From: Massilia oculi
GTDB lineage: Bacteria; Pseudomonadota; Gammaproteobacteria; Burkholderiales; Burkholderiaceae_D
Direction of reading: 5' to 3'
DNA: 64,000 nt
Assembly: GCF_003143515.1 (NCBI RefSeq)
Contig: NZ_CP029343.1
Span: 5,780,654 to 5,844,653, forward strand
Positions 56,115-64,000 of the stretch are shown one piece after another. Below the pieces are notes generated by a model. The model did not search any database. It was not told where the DNA came from and saw only the letters and a list, made by a program, of their open reading frames with translations. Each line of letters begins with the position of its first letter. Position 1 is the stretch's first letter. The position numbers and the translations under genes were made by a program.

Positions 56115-58388
56115 TTAATCGTTGCGCTCATGCAGGCTTATGCGCAACAAGCGCATGCCGTTAAAAATGACGAGCAGGCTCGCGCCCACGTCGGCAAAAA
56201 CGGCCATCCAGAGAGTCGCCCAACCACCAATTGCGAGTATCAAAAACACGATCTTAATCAAAAGGGCGGCGCCGATATTTTGCTTTAGGATGGCCCCGGT
56301 AGCGCGGCTAAGGACAATAAACTGCGGCAGTTTGCGAAGGTCGTCTTCCAGCAGCGCGACATCGGCCGTCTCGATCGCAGTATCGGTGCCCGCTGCGCCC
56401 ATGGCGAAACCGATGCTCGAGCGTGCCAGGGCCGGCGCGTCGTTAATGCCATCACCAACCATCCCTACGCTTCCATGGCGTGCCAGTTCCTCGTCGATGA
56501 CAGAGAGTTTTTCTTCCGGCAGCAAACCGCCTCTGGCATCATCGATTCCGACCTGTCGCGCAATGGACGCTGTTGCAGCAACGTTGTCGCCACTGAGCAT
56601 CACGGTGTGAATCCCGAGGCGATGGAGACGCTCGACGGCCTCAATGCTTGTTGGGCGGATCGTGTCGGCCACGGCTATGATCGCAAAGACACGTTGGCCG
56701 TTGATCAGGGCTACGGCGGTCTTGCCCTCGCCTTCTAGTTTTGCGATCAAACTGCTAGCCTGTTCGTTTGTAATTCCTAGTTCGTCCAACAGTCTCGTGT
56801 TACCGAGGTGATACAGAACGCCGTCGATACGCCCTTGCGTTCCACGCCCACCAAGGGCCTTGAAGCTCTCTACCTCAGCCAGTTGCGTGCCTGCCAACTC
56901 ATCATGCCAATGGCGACTGATGGCACTGGAGACCGGGTGGTCCGAGCGTGCGGCGAGCGACGCGGCAAAGAACAACGCGGCCTCATCGGGATCATCGACA
57001 GGAACGACGTCGGTGAGCGAAGGTTTCCCGCGCGTGATGGTGCCCGTCTTGTCGAGCGCGATGTAACGCAACTTCGCGCCCTGCTCCAGGTAGACACTGC
57101 CCTTGATTAGCACTCCCGCTCGGGCGGCGCGCGCCAAACCGCTCACCACCGTCACCGGTGTTGAAATGACCAGTGCGCATGGACAGGCGATGACGAGCAA
57201 TACCAGCGCTTTATAAATCCAGTCCATCCAGTCTCCGCCAAGAAACAGAGGCGGCAAGATTGCTACGAGCAAGGCGATGACAAATACGACTGGCATATAA
57301 ACGGCGGCGAAGCGCTCAATGAACCGCTGTGTCGGAGCCCGCTTTCCCTGGGCTTCCTGCACAGTTCGAATGATGCGCGCCAGAGTCGAGTTGCTATGTA
57401 ATGAAGTGACCTGATATTCGAATGAGCCGCTCTCATTGATCGTCCCGGCAAATACCTTGTCCCCTACGCCCTTCGCTACCGGCATGCTTTTCCCGGTGAT
57501 GGGTGCTTGATTGACGGTAGACTCGCCGGCGGTGACCTGGCAATCCATACCGACCCGCTCACCAGGCGTAACGCGTGCAAGAGCGCCGACATTGACACCG
57601 GCGGCATCGCGCTCTGCCCATACGCCATCGTTACCGCGAACAGTGACACGATCGGGCGTCAATGCCATCAGACTTTGGATGGCATTGCATGCGCAATCTA
57701 GAGCATGAGACTCGATCAATTCGGCCAGTGCGAACAAGACCATCACCATTGCGGCCTCCGGCCACTGCCCAATAAGCACGGCGCCAGTGACCGCGATCGA
57801 CATCAGTGCGTTGATGTTCAGGTTCCGATGCCGTAGCGCGGCCCACCCTTTGCGATAGACGTCCGGCCCGGTGAGCGCGATGGCTAGCACCGCAAGCACA
57901 ATCACCAAACGTGAGTCCTCGTCTCCGGTCGTCCATACGATAACTTCGGCACTAACCGCCGCTGCCAAGCGGAGCCGAGCAAAAGTTAGATGAACGGGGC
58001 GCGCGACGGCTCGGCGGGGGTGACTTGGTCCGCTCGGGCATCACTGGGCTCGAAGAATCCGGCTGATCAGGATCTTGCATGCGAATGGGTTCCGGAACTG
58101 CCATTAGCACCGGCATCATGGCAAGTGCGCGGATCGCCGCAAGAATGGGCTCAGGAGCAGGCAGCGTGTAAGTGACCCTCAACGCCGTTGCATCAGGTTA
58201 TAGTCGAGCGCTACGACGCCAGGCAGTTTGGCGAGCGCGTGGCGAAGGAGACGTTCTTCCGTGGGACAGCACATCTGCGCGATGTGGATCGTTACCTCTT
58301 GCGGAGCATCCTCTATCGCTAGTTCGTTAGCAAGCGGTGCTGCAAGCGGTTTGATCTCGCAACAGAATTTCGACTGGCATTCCGACAT
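56115..58388 (-). pseudogene. cadA: Cd/Zn/Pb P1B-type ATPase CadA (copy A), frameshifted and TGES mutated
   Basis: The start MSECQSKFCCEIKP at 58388 leads into one HMA domain (MCCPTEERLLRHALAKLPGV), but CAACGGCGTTGA stops it at 58179 where the intact paralogue reads QRRLRV; one missing T explains this. A second frame change near 57970 precedes the long core (to 56115). The core has the CPC metal motif in VIACPCALVISTP, the phosphorylation motif DKTGTITRG and the hinge GDGINDAPALA. In the actuator domain the motif is ITGKSMPV instead of TGES, so the dephosphorylation Glu is Lys. Even if the frameshifts were errors, the pump should stall. Confidence 0.75.
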
Positions 58389-58418
58389 GGTCGTCTCTCA
58401 GATTTGTGTATAGTAGCT

Positions 58419-58449
58419 ATTTAAATCCCTGTGGCGGGTACAGGGTCAA
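58419..58449 (-). promoter_or_regulatory. MerR-type cadA promoter, copy A
   Basis: On the minus strand TTGACC (58449-58444), a 19-base spacer and TTAAAT (58424-58419). The spacer holds the dyad CCCTGT-N7-ACAGGG. A 19-base spacing is the mark of promoters that MerR-family activators twist into action. It drives cadA copy A; cadR lies on the other side. Confidence 0.7.
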
Positions 58450-58477
58450 GCATCATTTGCATAAGAGGACGGATATC

Positions 58478-58840
58478 ATGAAAATAGGCGAATTGGCCCA
58501 ACGCTCCGGGTGCCTGGTGGAAACCATCCGATATTACGAACAAATTGGGTTGCTGGCCCCGCCCGATCGCAGCGCAAACAACTATCGATCCTATGGGCAT
58601 GTACATGCTGAACACCTAGGCTTCATCAGGCATTGCCGAGTTCTGGATATGCCACTAGACGAGATTCGCAAGCTCCTCGACCTACGGGACTTCCCCGAGC
58701 AGGACTGCGACGGGGTCGACACTTTGCTGGATCAGCATATTGCCGAGGTAAGTGAACGGATTGCGGCGTTGACGACGCTCGACGAGCAATTGAGGCACTT
58801 GCGCAGCAGATGCAACAGCACGGATGCAACTCGCTCGTAA
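58478..58840 (+). CDS. cadR: MerR-family metal regulator CadR/PbrR (copy A), C-terminus missing
   Basis: A 120-residue activator. The winged helix is MKIGELAQRSGCLVETIRYYEQIGLLAPP; the dimer helix includes LDQHIAEVSERIAALTTLDEQL. Metal ligands of the CadR/PbrR group are Cys 77 (EQDCDGV), Cys 112 (RSRC) and a third Cys at 121. Here a TAA stop stands at codon 121, where copy B has TGT. Beyond the stop, bases still resemble the lost tail (CAAGCACTCGGAGGC reads QALGG). It probably binds DNA but should sense metal poorly. Good RBS (AGAGGA) and divergent to cadA. Confidence 0.82.
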   Translation: MKIGELAQRSGCLVETIRYYEQIGLLAPPDRSANNYRSYGHVHAEHLGFIRHCRVLDMPLDEIRKLLDLRDFPEQDCDGVDTLLDQHIAEVSERIAALTTLDEQLRHLRSRCNSTDATRS

Positions 58841-58865
58841 GCGATACTCAAGCACTCGGAGGCAT

Positions 58866-59707
58866 CTGAATCAAGGTGGCCGCGCCGAACGTTCCATGCC
58901 GACCAAAGCATCCTGACGTTTGACCTGCGCTTCGGCCTGACGCAGTTGCGGCGACATGGTTGACCGCTGCTCGAGCTCGTTCAACGTTGGTACGGCAGCG
59001 AACTCGACGGCTGGCATCTGGAGTGGCTGGGCAATCGCTCACGTGCTGCCCATTAGTACCGCTAACTTGCGTTTGGCTGACTTTAGGTCGGCTGTTGCTT
59101 GGGCGAGGTCAAGACGCACGGCCGATTCTGCAACACTCGCACAGGTTTGTTCGAATGGCGATATCTTGCCGGCAGCGACGCGCCGACTCGCGGCATTCGT
59201 CGCACGGCTTGCGACCTCAATGGCCGCCTCGGCCAGACCGACCCGCTCTTGCGCTGTCAAGGCCTCCAGATAGGCCGCCATCACGTCGGCACGCAACATC
59301 GCTCGTCGCACGTTCACTGCTTGGACGGCGAGTAGACTTTCTTGTTCGGCGACCTCGATGCGGGCGCTTCGTTAGCCGCCGTGCCCGATGAGCTGGGTGA
59401 TCTGAGCGGTCTCGACCCTGGACCGACGGTCGGTTGCTTCGGTGGATAGAGCCAGCGCAGGGTTGGGTATGACGCCTGTCTGAAGCCTCCCTCCCTCGGC
59501 GATGCCGATCGCCTGTGATGCTGCTCGTAAGCCTGGGTTGCCTGCGTACTCGGCCTGCAACGCCTGCTGCAGGGTTAGCGGCAGTAGCGACGTATTCCTG
59601 GCGACCGGCGTACTGTTTGGATCGCGCAAAATTTCCGTTTGCGCGTAAAGGGGCGTCGACTGCGAAAGCAGTAGCAGCGCGCCCATGATCATCGATCTGG
59701 ATTGCAT
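58866..59707 (-). pseudogene. CzcC copy B, broken and truncated
   Basis: From ATG 59707 the protein starts with a signal peptide (MQSRSMIMGALLLLSQSTPLYAQ) and follows CzcC closely. An in-frame TAA stands after QLIGHGG, where copy A has K in GGKRGARV. A second in-frame TGA follows VLMGST, where copy A has SHAVAQPLQ. After MERSARP the similarity ends near 58870, about two thirds through the gene, right behind cadR copy A. So it lost its 3' part at the junction between the two modules, and czcB and czcA are absent here. Confidence 0.82.
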
Positions 59708-59830
59708 AGATAACTCCGAAGTAAACGAATCGAAAGCTATCCGGCGACAGCGAGCACACCGGCCGAGTGCACGGGCACACGGTCGGAAGGCTCGGGGATT
59801 ACCTGGTAAAAGAAGGTATAGCCGCCGGAA

Positions 59831-60193
59831 TTACACGGCGGCGCGCCATTGGGGGCGCTCGGGCGGGACTTGAGTAACTGAAGCGTAACTGACGTTTGGA
59901 CCAACCGGCGCGAAGTGCGCCATCGTCAGGTAGGGGGCGCTTTGAACGGCTGCGGGAGCCAGCACTGCGTGCGCGCACGAAGAACAATGCGAGTGCTGCG
60001 CGATCTTCTTTGTCGACGCAGGCTTACCGTCATCGGCGGCCGCCACCTGATCGTGAGCGCCGGTCTTATGCTGATGATGTCCAAGGTGCTGTGCGGCTCG
60101 TCCAGTCTCATGCATGCAATAGGCGCTGATCGCACTCCAGGTGAACTGGAATGCGAGCATCATCAGCATGCAAATGAGAAAACGGCGCGTCAT
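59831..60193 (-). CDS. czcI: CzcI-like exported His/Cys-rich protein (copy B)
   Basis: About 120 residues from MTRRFLICMLMMLAFQFTWSA. It has the same order as copy A: signal segment, HLGHHQHKTGAHDQ, QHSHCSSCAHAVLAPAA and the Pro-rich end QVPPERPQW. The frame is intact. It starts 26 bases after the stop of cadA copy B is reached on the same strand (cadA is upstream), so it is probably part of its transcript. Confidence 0.75.
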   Translation of the reverse strand: MTRRFLICMLMMLAFQFTWSAISAYCMHETGRAAQHLGHHQHKTGAHDQVAAADDGKPASTKKIAQHSHCSSCAHAVLAPAAVQSAPYLTMAHFAPVGPNVSYASVTQVPPERPQWRAAV

Positions 60194-60218
60194 GGTCGCG
60201 AGGATAGCATCGGTGCGG

Positions 60219-62654
60219 TTATTCGTTGATGCCACGCAGACGTACGCGTAGCAGACGCATGCCATTAAAGATAACCAGCAGGCTGGCGCCCATGTCCGCG
60301 AACACGGCCATCCACAAAGTGGCTGATCCTGCGATAGCGAGCACCAGGAACACAGCCTTGATCAGCAAGGCTGCGACGATGTTCTGCTTGAGGATGGCGG
60401 CTGCCTGCCTGCTCAGGCGAATGAACTGCGGGATCTTGCGCAAATCATCATCCATCAGCGCGACGTCGGCTGTTTCAATGGCGGTGTCGGTGCCCGCTGC
60501 GCCCATCGCAAACCCGATATCGGCCTTGGCCAGCGCCGGGGCATCGTTGATGCCATCCCCTACCATGCCGACGGTACCGAATTGCGCCACCTCGTCATTG
60601 ATGGCAGAGAGCTTATCCTCGGGCAGCATGTTCCCGCGGGCGTCATCGATGCCGACCTGCCGTGCGATCGCCTTAGCCGTCACCGCATTGTCGCCGGTGA
60701 GCATGACCGTCCGGATTCCCAACCCATGAAGCTGGGCCACCGCTTCGCGACTGGTTTCACGAATGGTATCGGCCACGCCGATCACCAGCAGTGGCGACGT
60801 CTCATCGCAGAGGACAACCGCGGTCTTTCCTTCACCCTCCAGTGTCGACAGGACGCTTTCCGTCGCGGTATTGCAGATGCCGAGCTCCTCGACCAGGCGG
60901 TGATTGCCGAGGTAGTACCACTTCCCGTCGATCCGCCCTTTCGTGCCACGGCCGGTCAAGGCCTCGAACTCGGTCACGGATGAGAGGAGCAGGTCCAGGC
61001 CCAAGTTTTGCCAGTGGCGGCTCACCGCGGTCGATACCGGATGGTCGGAACGGTCCGCGAGCGCGGCCGCGAGCTGCAGATGAGTCTGTGCATCGCCTTG
61101 CAGGGGCAACACGTCCGTTACTTCGGGTTTACCCTGGGTGATCGTGCCGGTCTTGTCCAGTGCGAGCGAGCGCAGCTTGCCGCCCTGCTCTAGGTAGACG
61201 CCGCCTTTGATGAGGATACCGGCCCGCGCCGCCGCAGCCAGGCCGCTGACGACGGTGACCGGGGTCGAGATCACCAGGGCGCAGGGGCACGCGATCACCA
61301 GCAGAACGAGTGACTTGTAGATCCATGGCATCCATTCGGCGCCCAGCATGAGCGGCGGCACCAGGGCGACGGCGAGCGCAATGGCGAACACGATGGGCGT
61401 GTAGATGCTGGAGAAGCGATCGACGAAACGCTGCGTGGGCGCGCGGCTGCCCTGCGCGTCCTCGACCGCGCGGATGATGCGCGACAGGGTCGAGTTGCTG
61501 TGGCCGGCGGTGACACGGTATTCGAAAGAGCCCGTTTCATTGATCGTGCTGGCAAACACCTTGTCGCCGACCGTCTTCGGTACCGGCATGCTCTCGCCCG
61601 TGATCGGCGCCTGGTTGACTGACGACTGGCCAGTGGTCACTTCCCCGTCCAGGGCGATCCGCTCGCCGGGTGCGACACGGGCCAGGGCGCCGATCGCGAC
61701 CGTGGTGGCGTCCTGATCACTCCAGTTGCCGTCGTCAAGGCGCACGCTCACCCGCTCGGGTGTCAATGCCATCAGGCCCTGGATGGCGTTTCTCGCACGG
61801 TCGAGCGAGCGGGCCTCGATTATCTCGGCAAGCGCGAAAAGGACCATGACCATCGCCGCTTCGGGCCATTGCCCGATCAGTACCGCGCCGGTCACGGCGA
61901 TTGACATCAGGGCATTGATATTCAAATTGCGGTTCTTGACCGCAATCCAGCCTTTCTTGTACACCCCCAAGCCCGTCGTCGCGATCGCAAGCAGCGATAG
62001 CAGGATGACTGGCCACCAGTTTTCATCGCCCGTCGTCCATGCGACGACCTCGGCACCGACTGCTGCGGCCAAGCCCAGGGCAAGGACTGAATACTGCCGC
62101 TTTCGGGAGACCGTTGGGACGGCAGCGGCTCGTCCTTGCCCAGCTGCAACGAGCACCGCCTGCATACCGATGGACGTCAGTGCATCCAGGATCGCCATTG
62201 CCGGCCCACTATGCCTGACGACCAAGCGACGCTGGACGAGATTGAAGTCAAGCTGTTCGACCTGCGGCATGCCGGACAGCTTGCTACGGATGAGCGTCTC
62301 CTCGGTGGGGCAATCCATGTTCTCGATGCGGAAAACAGTGCCGGCTGCTGACCCGCTTTGCTCCTCGGTCTGTTCAACCACCGGGTCCATGCCGACCGCG
62401 CGTACTGCTGCAAGGATCGCCTGTGGATCGCCGAGGCTGTGCTCCACCCGCAAGCGGCGCTGGACAAGATTGAACTCGAGCTTTCCGACGCCTGCAACGC
62501 GTCCGAGCGCTTGCCGCAGCAGTCCCTCTTCTGTCGGGCAGTCCATCTGGTTGATGCGAATGAGAAGAGAATGATCCAAGGCTGCAGATGAGGCACCTGC
62601 GGTCTCGATCGGTGCAGATTTTTCGCAACATGATTTTGTCTGGCATTCCGACAT
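60219..62654 (-). CDS. cadA: Cd/Zn/Pb-exporting P1B-type ATPase CadA (copy B, intact)
   Basis: An 811-residue pump. Two HMA domains (MDCPTEEGLLRQALGRVAGV and ENMDCPTEETLIRSKLSGMP) are followed by about eight membrane helices. The actuator motif APITGESMPVPK is complete. Helix 6 has VIACPCALVISTP. The phosphorylation site is DKTGTITQG, the nucleotide site has HPVSTAVSRHW and GEGKTAVV, and the hinge is VGDGINDAPALAKADIG. The HMA motif is DCPTEE rather than GMTCxxC, which is common for Zn/Cd/Pb pumps. It exports divalent metal from cytoplasm to periplasm, using ATP. It is divergent from cadR copy B. Confidence 0.94.
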   Translation of the reverse strand: MSECQTKSCCEKSAPIETAGASSAALDHSLLIRINQMDCPTEEGLLRQALGRVAGVGKLEFNLVQRRLRVEHSLGDPQAILAAVRAVGMDPVVEQTEEQSGSAAGTVFRIENMDCPTEETLIRSKLSGMPQVEQLDFNLVQRRLVVRHSGPAMAILDALTSIGMQAVLVAAGQGRAAAVPTVSRKRQYSVLALGLAAAVGAEVVAWTTGDENWWPVILLSLLAIATTGLGVYKKGWIAVKNRNLNINALMSIAVTGAVLIGQWPEAAMVMVLFALAEIIEARSLDRARNAIQGLMALTPERVSVRLDDGNWSDQDATTVAIGALARVAPGERIALDGEVTTGQSSVNQAPITGESMPVPKTVGDKVFASTINETGSFEYRVTAGHSNSTLSRIIRAVEDAQGSRAPTQRFVDRFSSIYTPIVFAIALAVALVPPLMLGAEWMPWIYKSLVLLVIACPCALVISTPVTVVSGLAAAARAGILIKGGVYLEQGGKLRSLALDKTGTITQGKPEVTDVLPLQGDAQTHLQLAAALADRSDHPVSTAVSRHWQNLGLDLLLSSVTEFEALTGRGTKGRIDGKWYYLGNHRLVEELGICNTATESVLSTLEGEGKTAVVLCDETSPLLVIGVADTIRETSREAVAQLHGLGIRTVMLTGDNAVTAKAIARQVGIDDARGNMLPEDKLSAINDEVAQFGTVGMVGDGINDAPALAKADIGFAMGAAGTDTAIETADVALMDDDLRKIPQFIRLSRQAAAILKQNIVAALLIKAVFLVLAIAGSATLWMAVFADMGASLLVIFNGMRLLRVRLRGINE

Positions 62655-62685
62655 GACGACTCCTCGAGAACTGTGTATAGTTCAC

Positions 62686-62716
62686 ATTGAACACCCTGTA
62701 GCGGGTACGGGGTCAA
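62686..62716 (-). promoter_or_regulatory. MerR-type cadA promoter, copy B
   Basis: On the minus strand TTGACC (62716-62711), a 19-base spacer containing the dyad CCCGTACCCGCTACAGGG, and TTCAAT (62691-62686). It is the same layout as copy A, with small changes in the half-sites, and fits CadR/PbrR binding. Confidence 0.75.
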
Positions 62717-62744
62717 GCACTAAGTTAACGCACCGGGATTTTTC

Positions 62745-63173
62745 TTGAAAATCGGCGAATTGGCAGACCGGTCAGGCTGCTTGGTTGAAACCATCCGCTA
62801 CTATGAGCGCATCGGATTGCTCGCTCCGCCTGAAAGGTCGGCAAACAATTATCGAGCTTATAACGAGCTTCACGCTGAGCGCTTGCTGTTCATTCGGCAT
62901 TGCCGCGCCTTGGACATTACACTCGATGAGATCCGGACGCTGCTCGATTTTCGCGAGGCGCCCGGAAAAAATTGCGAGAGCGTCAACGCTTTGCTCGACA
63001 AGCACATCGGGCACATCGTCGACCGTATAGCAAACCTGTCAGTACTAGAAGCGCAGCTCAGAGACCTCAGGAGCCGTTGCATCGCCACCGACAGCACAAA
63101 TCCATGTGAAATCCTGCAGGCGCTCGGCGCTGCGGACGTTTGCGACGAGCCAGTAAGGCTTGGGCGCCATTGA
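62745..63173 (+). CDS. cadR: MerR-family metal regulator CadR/PbrR (copy B, full length)
   Basis: A 142-residue regulator. The DNA-binding part MKIGELADRSGCLVETIRYYERIGLLAPP aligns with copy A. It keeps Cys 77 (GKNCESV), Cys 112 (RSRC) and Cys 121 (NPCEILQAL), which fits the PbrR/CadR metal site with C-x8-C. A further Cys is at ADVCDEP. The start codon is TTG at 62745, at the position where copy A has ATG, and there is no strong ribosome site before it; this would keep the protein scarce. It turns on cadA when Pb, Cd or Zn binds. Confidence 0.88.
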   Translation: MKIGELADRSGCLVETIRYYERIGLLAPPERSANNYRAYNELHAERLLFIRHCRALDITLDEIRTLLDFREAPGKNCESVNALLDKHIGHIVDRIANLSVLEAQLRDLRSRCIATDSTNPCEILQALGAADVCDEPVRLGRH

Positions 63174-63303
63174 CTAGCCCTGGACATTCCGCGCCATCAC
63201 TGCATTGCTGAACCAGCGAACAGCCGGAACAATGCGCTTGACCTTCAAGTAGCTTGAAGGTGTTTAATATCAGATTCTCGAACCTGAAGACAAGTATCCC
63301 GAT

Positions 63304-64000
63304 ATGACGTACCCCATTTGGCGTCGGCTAATCGCCTTCGTAATGTTCTGCTGCTGCGTGATCGGTACGACACACGCTAATCCCACATCATCGGAAGCGG
63401 AAGTCCGCCAGCTCTGGCAGTTGCTCGATTATGTCGCCGTCGATTACGCCGGCGCGGTCCAGAACGGAGCGATTGTCAGCGAACTCGAATACGGCGAAAT
63501 GCAGGAGTTCTCGACGCGTGCACAGAACCAGGTGACGGCATTGCCTCCGCATCCTTTGCATGCAGAACTTGCAGCTGCCACCACCAAGCTGAAGCAGGCG
63601 GTCGAGCGCAAGGAAGCGCCGCAACAGGTTTCCCTGCTTGCGCGAGAGGCAAACCGTTTGCTGCTGCAGGCCTACCCCTTCCCTGTTGCGCCGCGCGCCT
63701 TGCCCGATCTGGCCAGCGGTGCGGCGCTGTACCAGGCGCAATGCGCTTCATGCCATGGAGCGGCCGGCGCCGGCGATGGGCCACTCACGGCCAAGCTCGA
63801 ACCTAAACCAATCGCATTTACCAATGAGGAAAGAGCCCGTTCCCGCTCTTCATGGCCCTATATCAGGTCATCAGCCAGGGTGTCGAGGGCACATCGATGC
63901 CAGCCTTTGCAGGCTTGTCCGAGCATGACCGCTGGTCTCTGGCATTCTATGTCGGTAGCCTGGCGTTCAAGGGCACGGACATCGCAGCCGGAGAGTCTGC
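63304..64000 (+). CDS. Cytochrome c-FTR1 family permease (PbrT-like), 3' end outside window, frameshift
   Basis: The N-terminus has a signal peptide (LIAFVMFCCCVIGTTHA), then a helical region, then a heme site CASCHG at about 63749-63766 inside ALYQAQCASCHGAAGAGDGP. After RARSRSS the frame changes near 63850, and the plus-one frame gives MALYQVISQGVEGTSMPAFAGLSEHDRWSLAFYVGSLAFKG, the normal continuation of a cytochrome c domain (axial Met in SMPAF). This N-terminal pattern is that of the FTR1-family permease with a fused cytochrome c domain, such as PbrT, the lead-uptake protein near pbrR-pbrA. The FTR1 part itself lies beyond the right edge. One missing base near 63850 explains the break. 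Confidence 0.65.
   Translation, partial: MTYPIWRRLIAFVMFCCCVIGTTHANPTSSEAEVRQLWQLLDYVAVDYAGAVQNGAIVSELEYGEMQEFSTRAQNQVTALPPHPLHAELAAATTKLKQAVERKEAPQQVSLLAREANRLLLQAYPFPVAPRALPDLASGAALYQAQCASCHGAAGAGDGPLTAKLEPKPIAFTNEERARSRSSWPYIRSSARVSRAHRCQPLQACPSMTAGLWHSMSVAWRSRARTSQPESL

Larger units (their letters stand above)
54286..63173. repeat. Two tandem copies of a czcC-czcI-cadA-cadR module
   Basis: Copy A spans 54286-58840 and copy B 58866-63173. Gene order and direction are the same in both. The junction lies at about 58866-58880, where the tail of cadR copy A meets the truncated 3' part of czcC copy B. The copies are clearly diverged at protein level, so this is an old duplication, or two independently acquired related modules. 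Confidence 0.75.

Overview
The window is high-GC DNA that reads as a betaproteobacterium of the order Burkholderiales, most likely Oxalobacteraceae (Massilia or a close relative). This rests on gene content and protein style: a YbiT-type ABC-F factor, the queE-queD-tadA order, paired DUF5985 genes, and the CzcI/CadA/CadR metal set. The genus is an inference and was not tested by any search.

Region 1 (1-39101) is mostly chromosomal housekeeping and signalling. It holds the end of a glycosyltransferase, a hybrid histidine kinase, a secreted nuclease, a stress protein with four tandem repeats, an M16 protease, a diguanylate cyclase beside a degenerate kinase, the queuosine genes queE and queD with tadA, ldcA and ybiT. 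A NAD-metabolism neighbourhood follows: nadA-nadC on the plus strand, nadB-DMT transporter-sir2-hydrolase on the minus strand, then pnuC. After it come a Csp copper-storage protein, a tyrosine recombinase behind a perfect LexA box, an amidohydrolase, and a histidine kinase with a REC-PAS-GGDEF-EAL partner. The region ends with a decayed HAF-repeat gene and a PP2C-like phosphatase paired with an unrecognised protein.

Region 2 (39102-64000) is an acquired metal-resistance island. It opens with a KfrA-like plasmid-type protein and a patch of gene debris: a CDF transporter fragment, an IS3-family remnant, a Csp remnant and an IS481 element. An AT-rich block carries a lipid A phosphoethanolamine transferase (eptA), dgkA, a FliE-like orphan and gmhA. 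Next come czcD and czcA-czcB-czcC, then two diverged copies of a czcC-czcI-cadA-cadR module. The copies have decayed in complementary ways. Copy A keeps an intact czcC (with czcB and czcA), but its cadA has frameshifts and a TGES to TGKS change, and its cadR ends exactly at a metal-binding cysteine. Copy B has a broken czcC but an intact two-HMA cadA and a full-length cadR. Together they leave one working RND pump and one working P-type ATPase with its regulator. A cytochrome c-FTR1 (PbrT-like) gene runs off the right edge.

Several otherwise well-conserved genes (nadC, sir2, czcD, cadA copy A, the cytochrome c-FTR1 gene) appear to lack a single base, mostly in short homopolymers. This may reflect sequencing error rather than biology, and it limits any pseudogene call made here. 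I saw no tRNA, rRNA or CRISPR array. The strongest candidates for something new are the PP2C plus unknown-protein pair, the LexA-box recombinase, the degenerate NarX-like kinase and the reciprocal decay of the two cad/czc modules.
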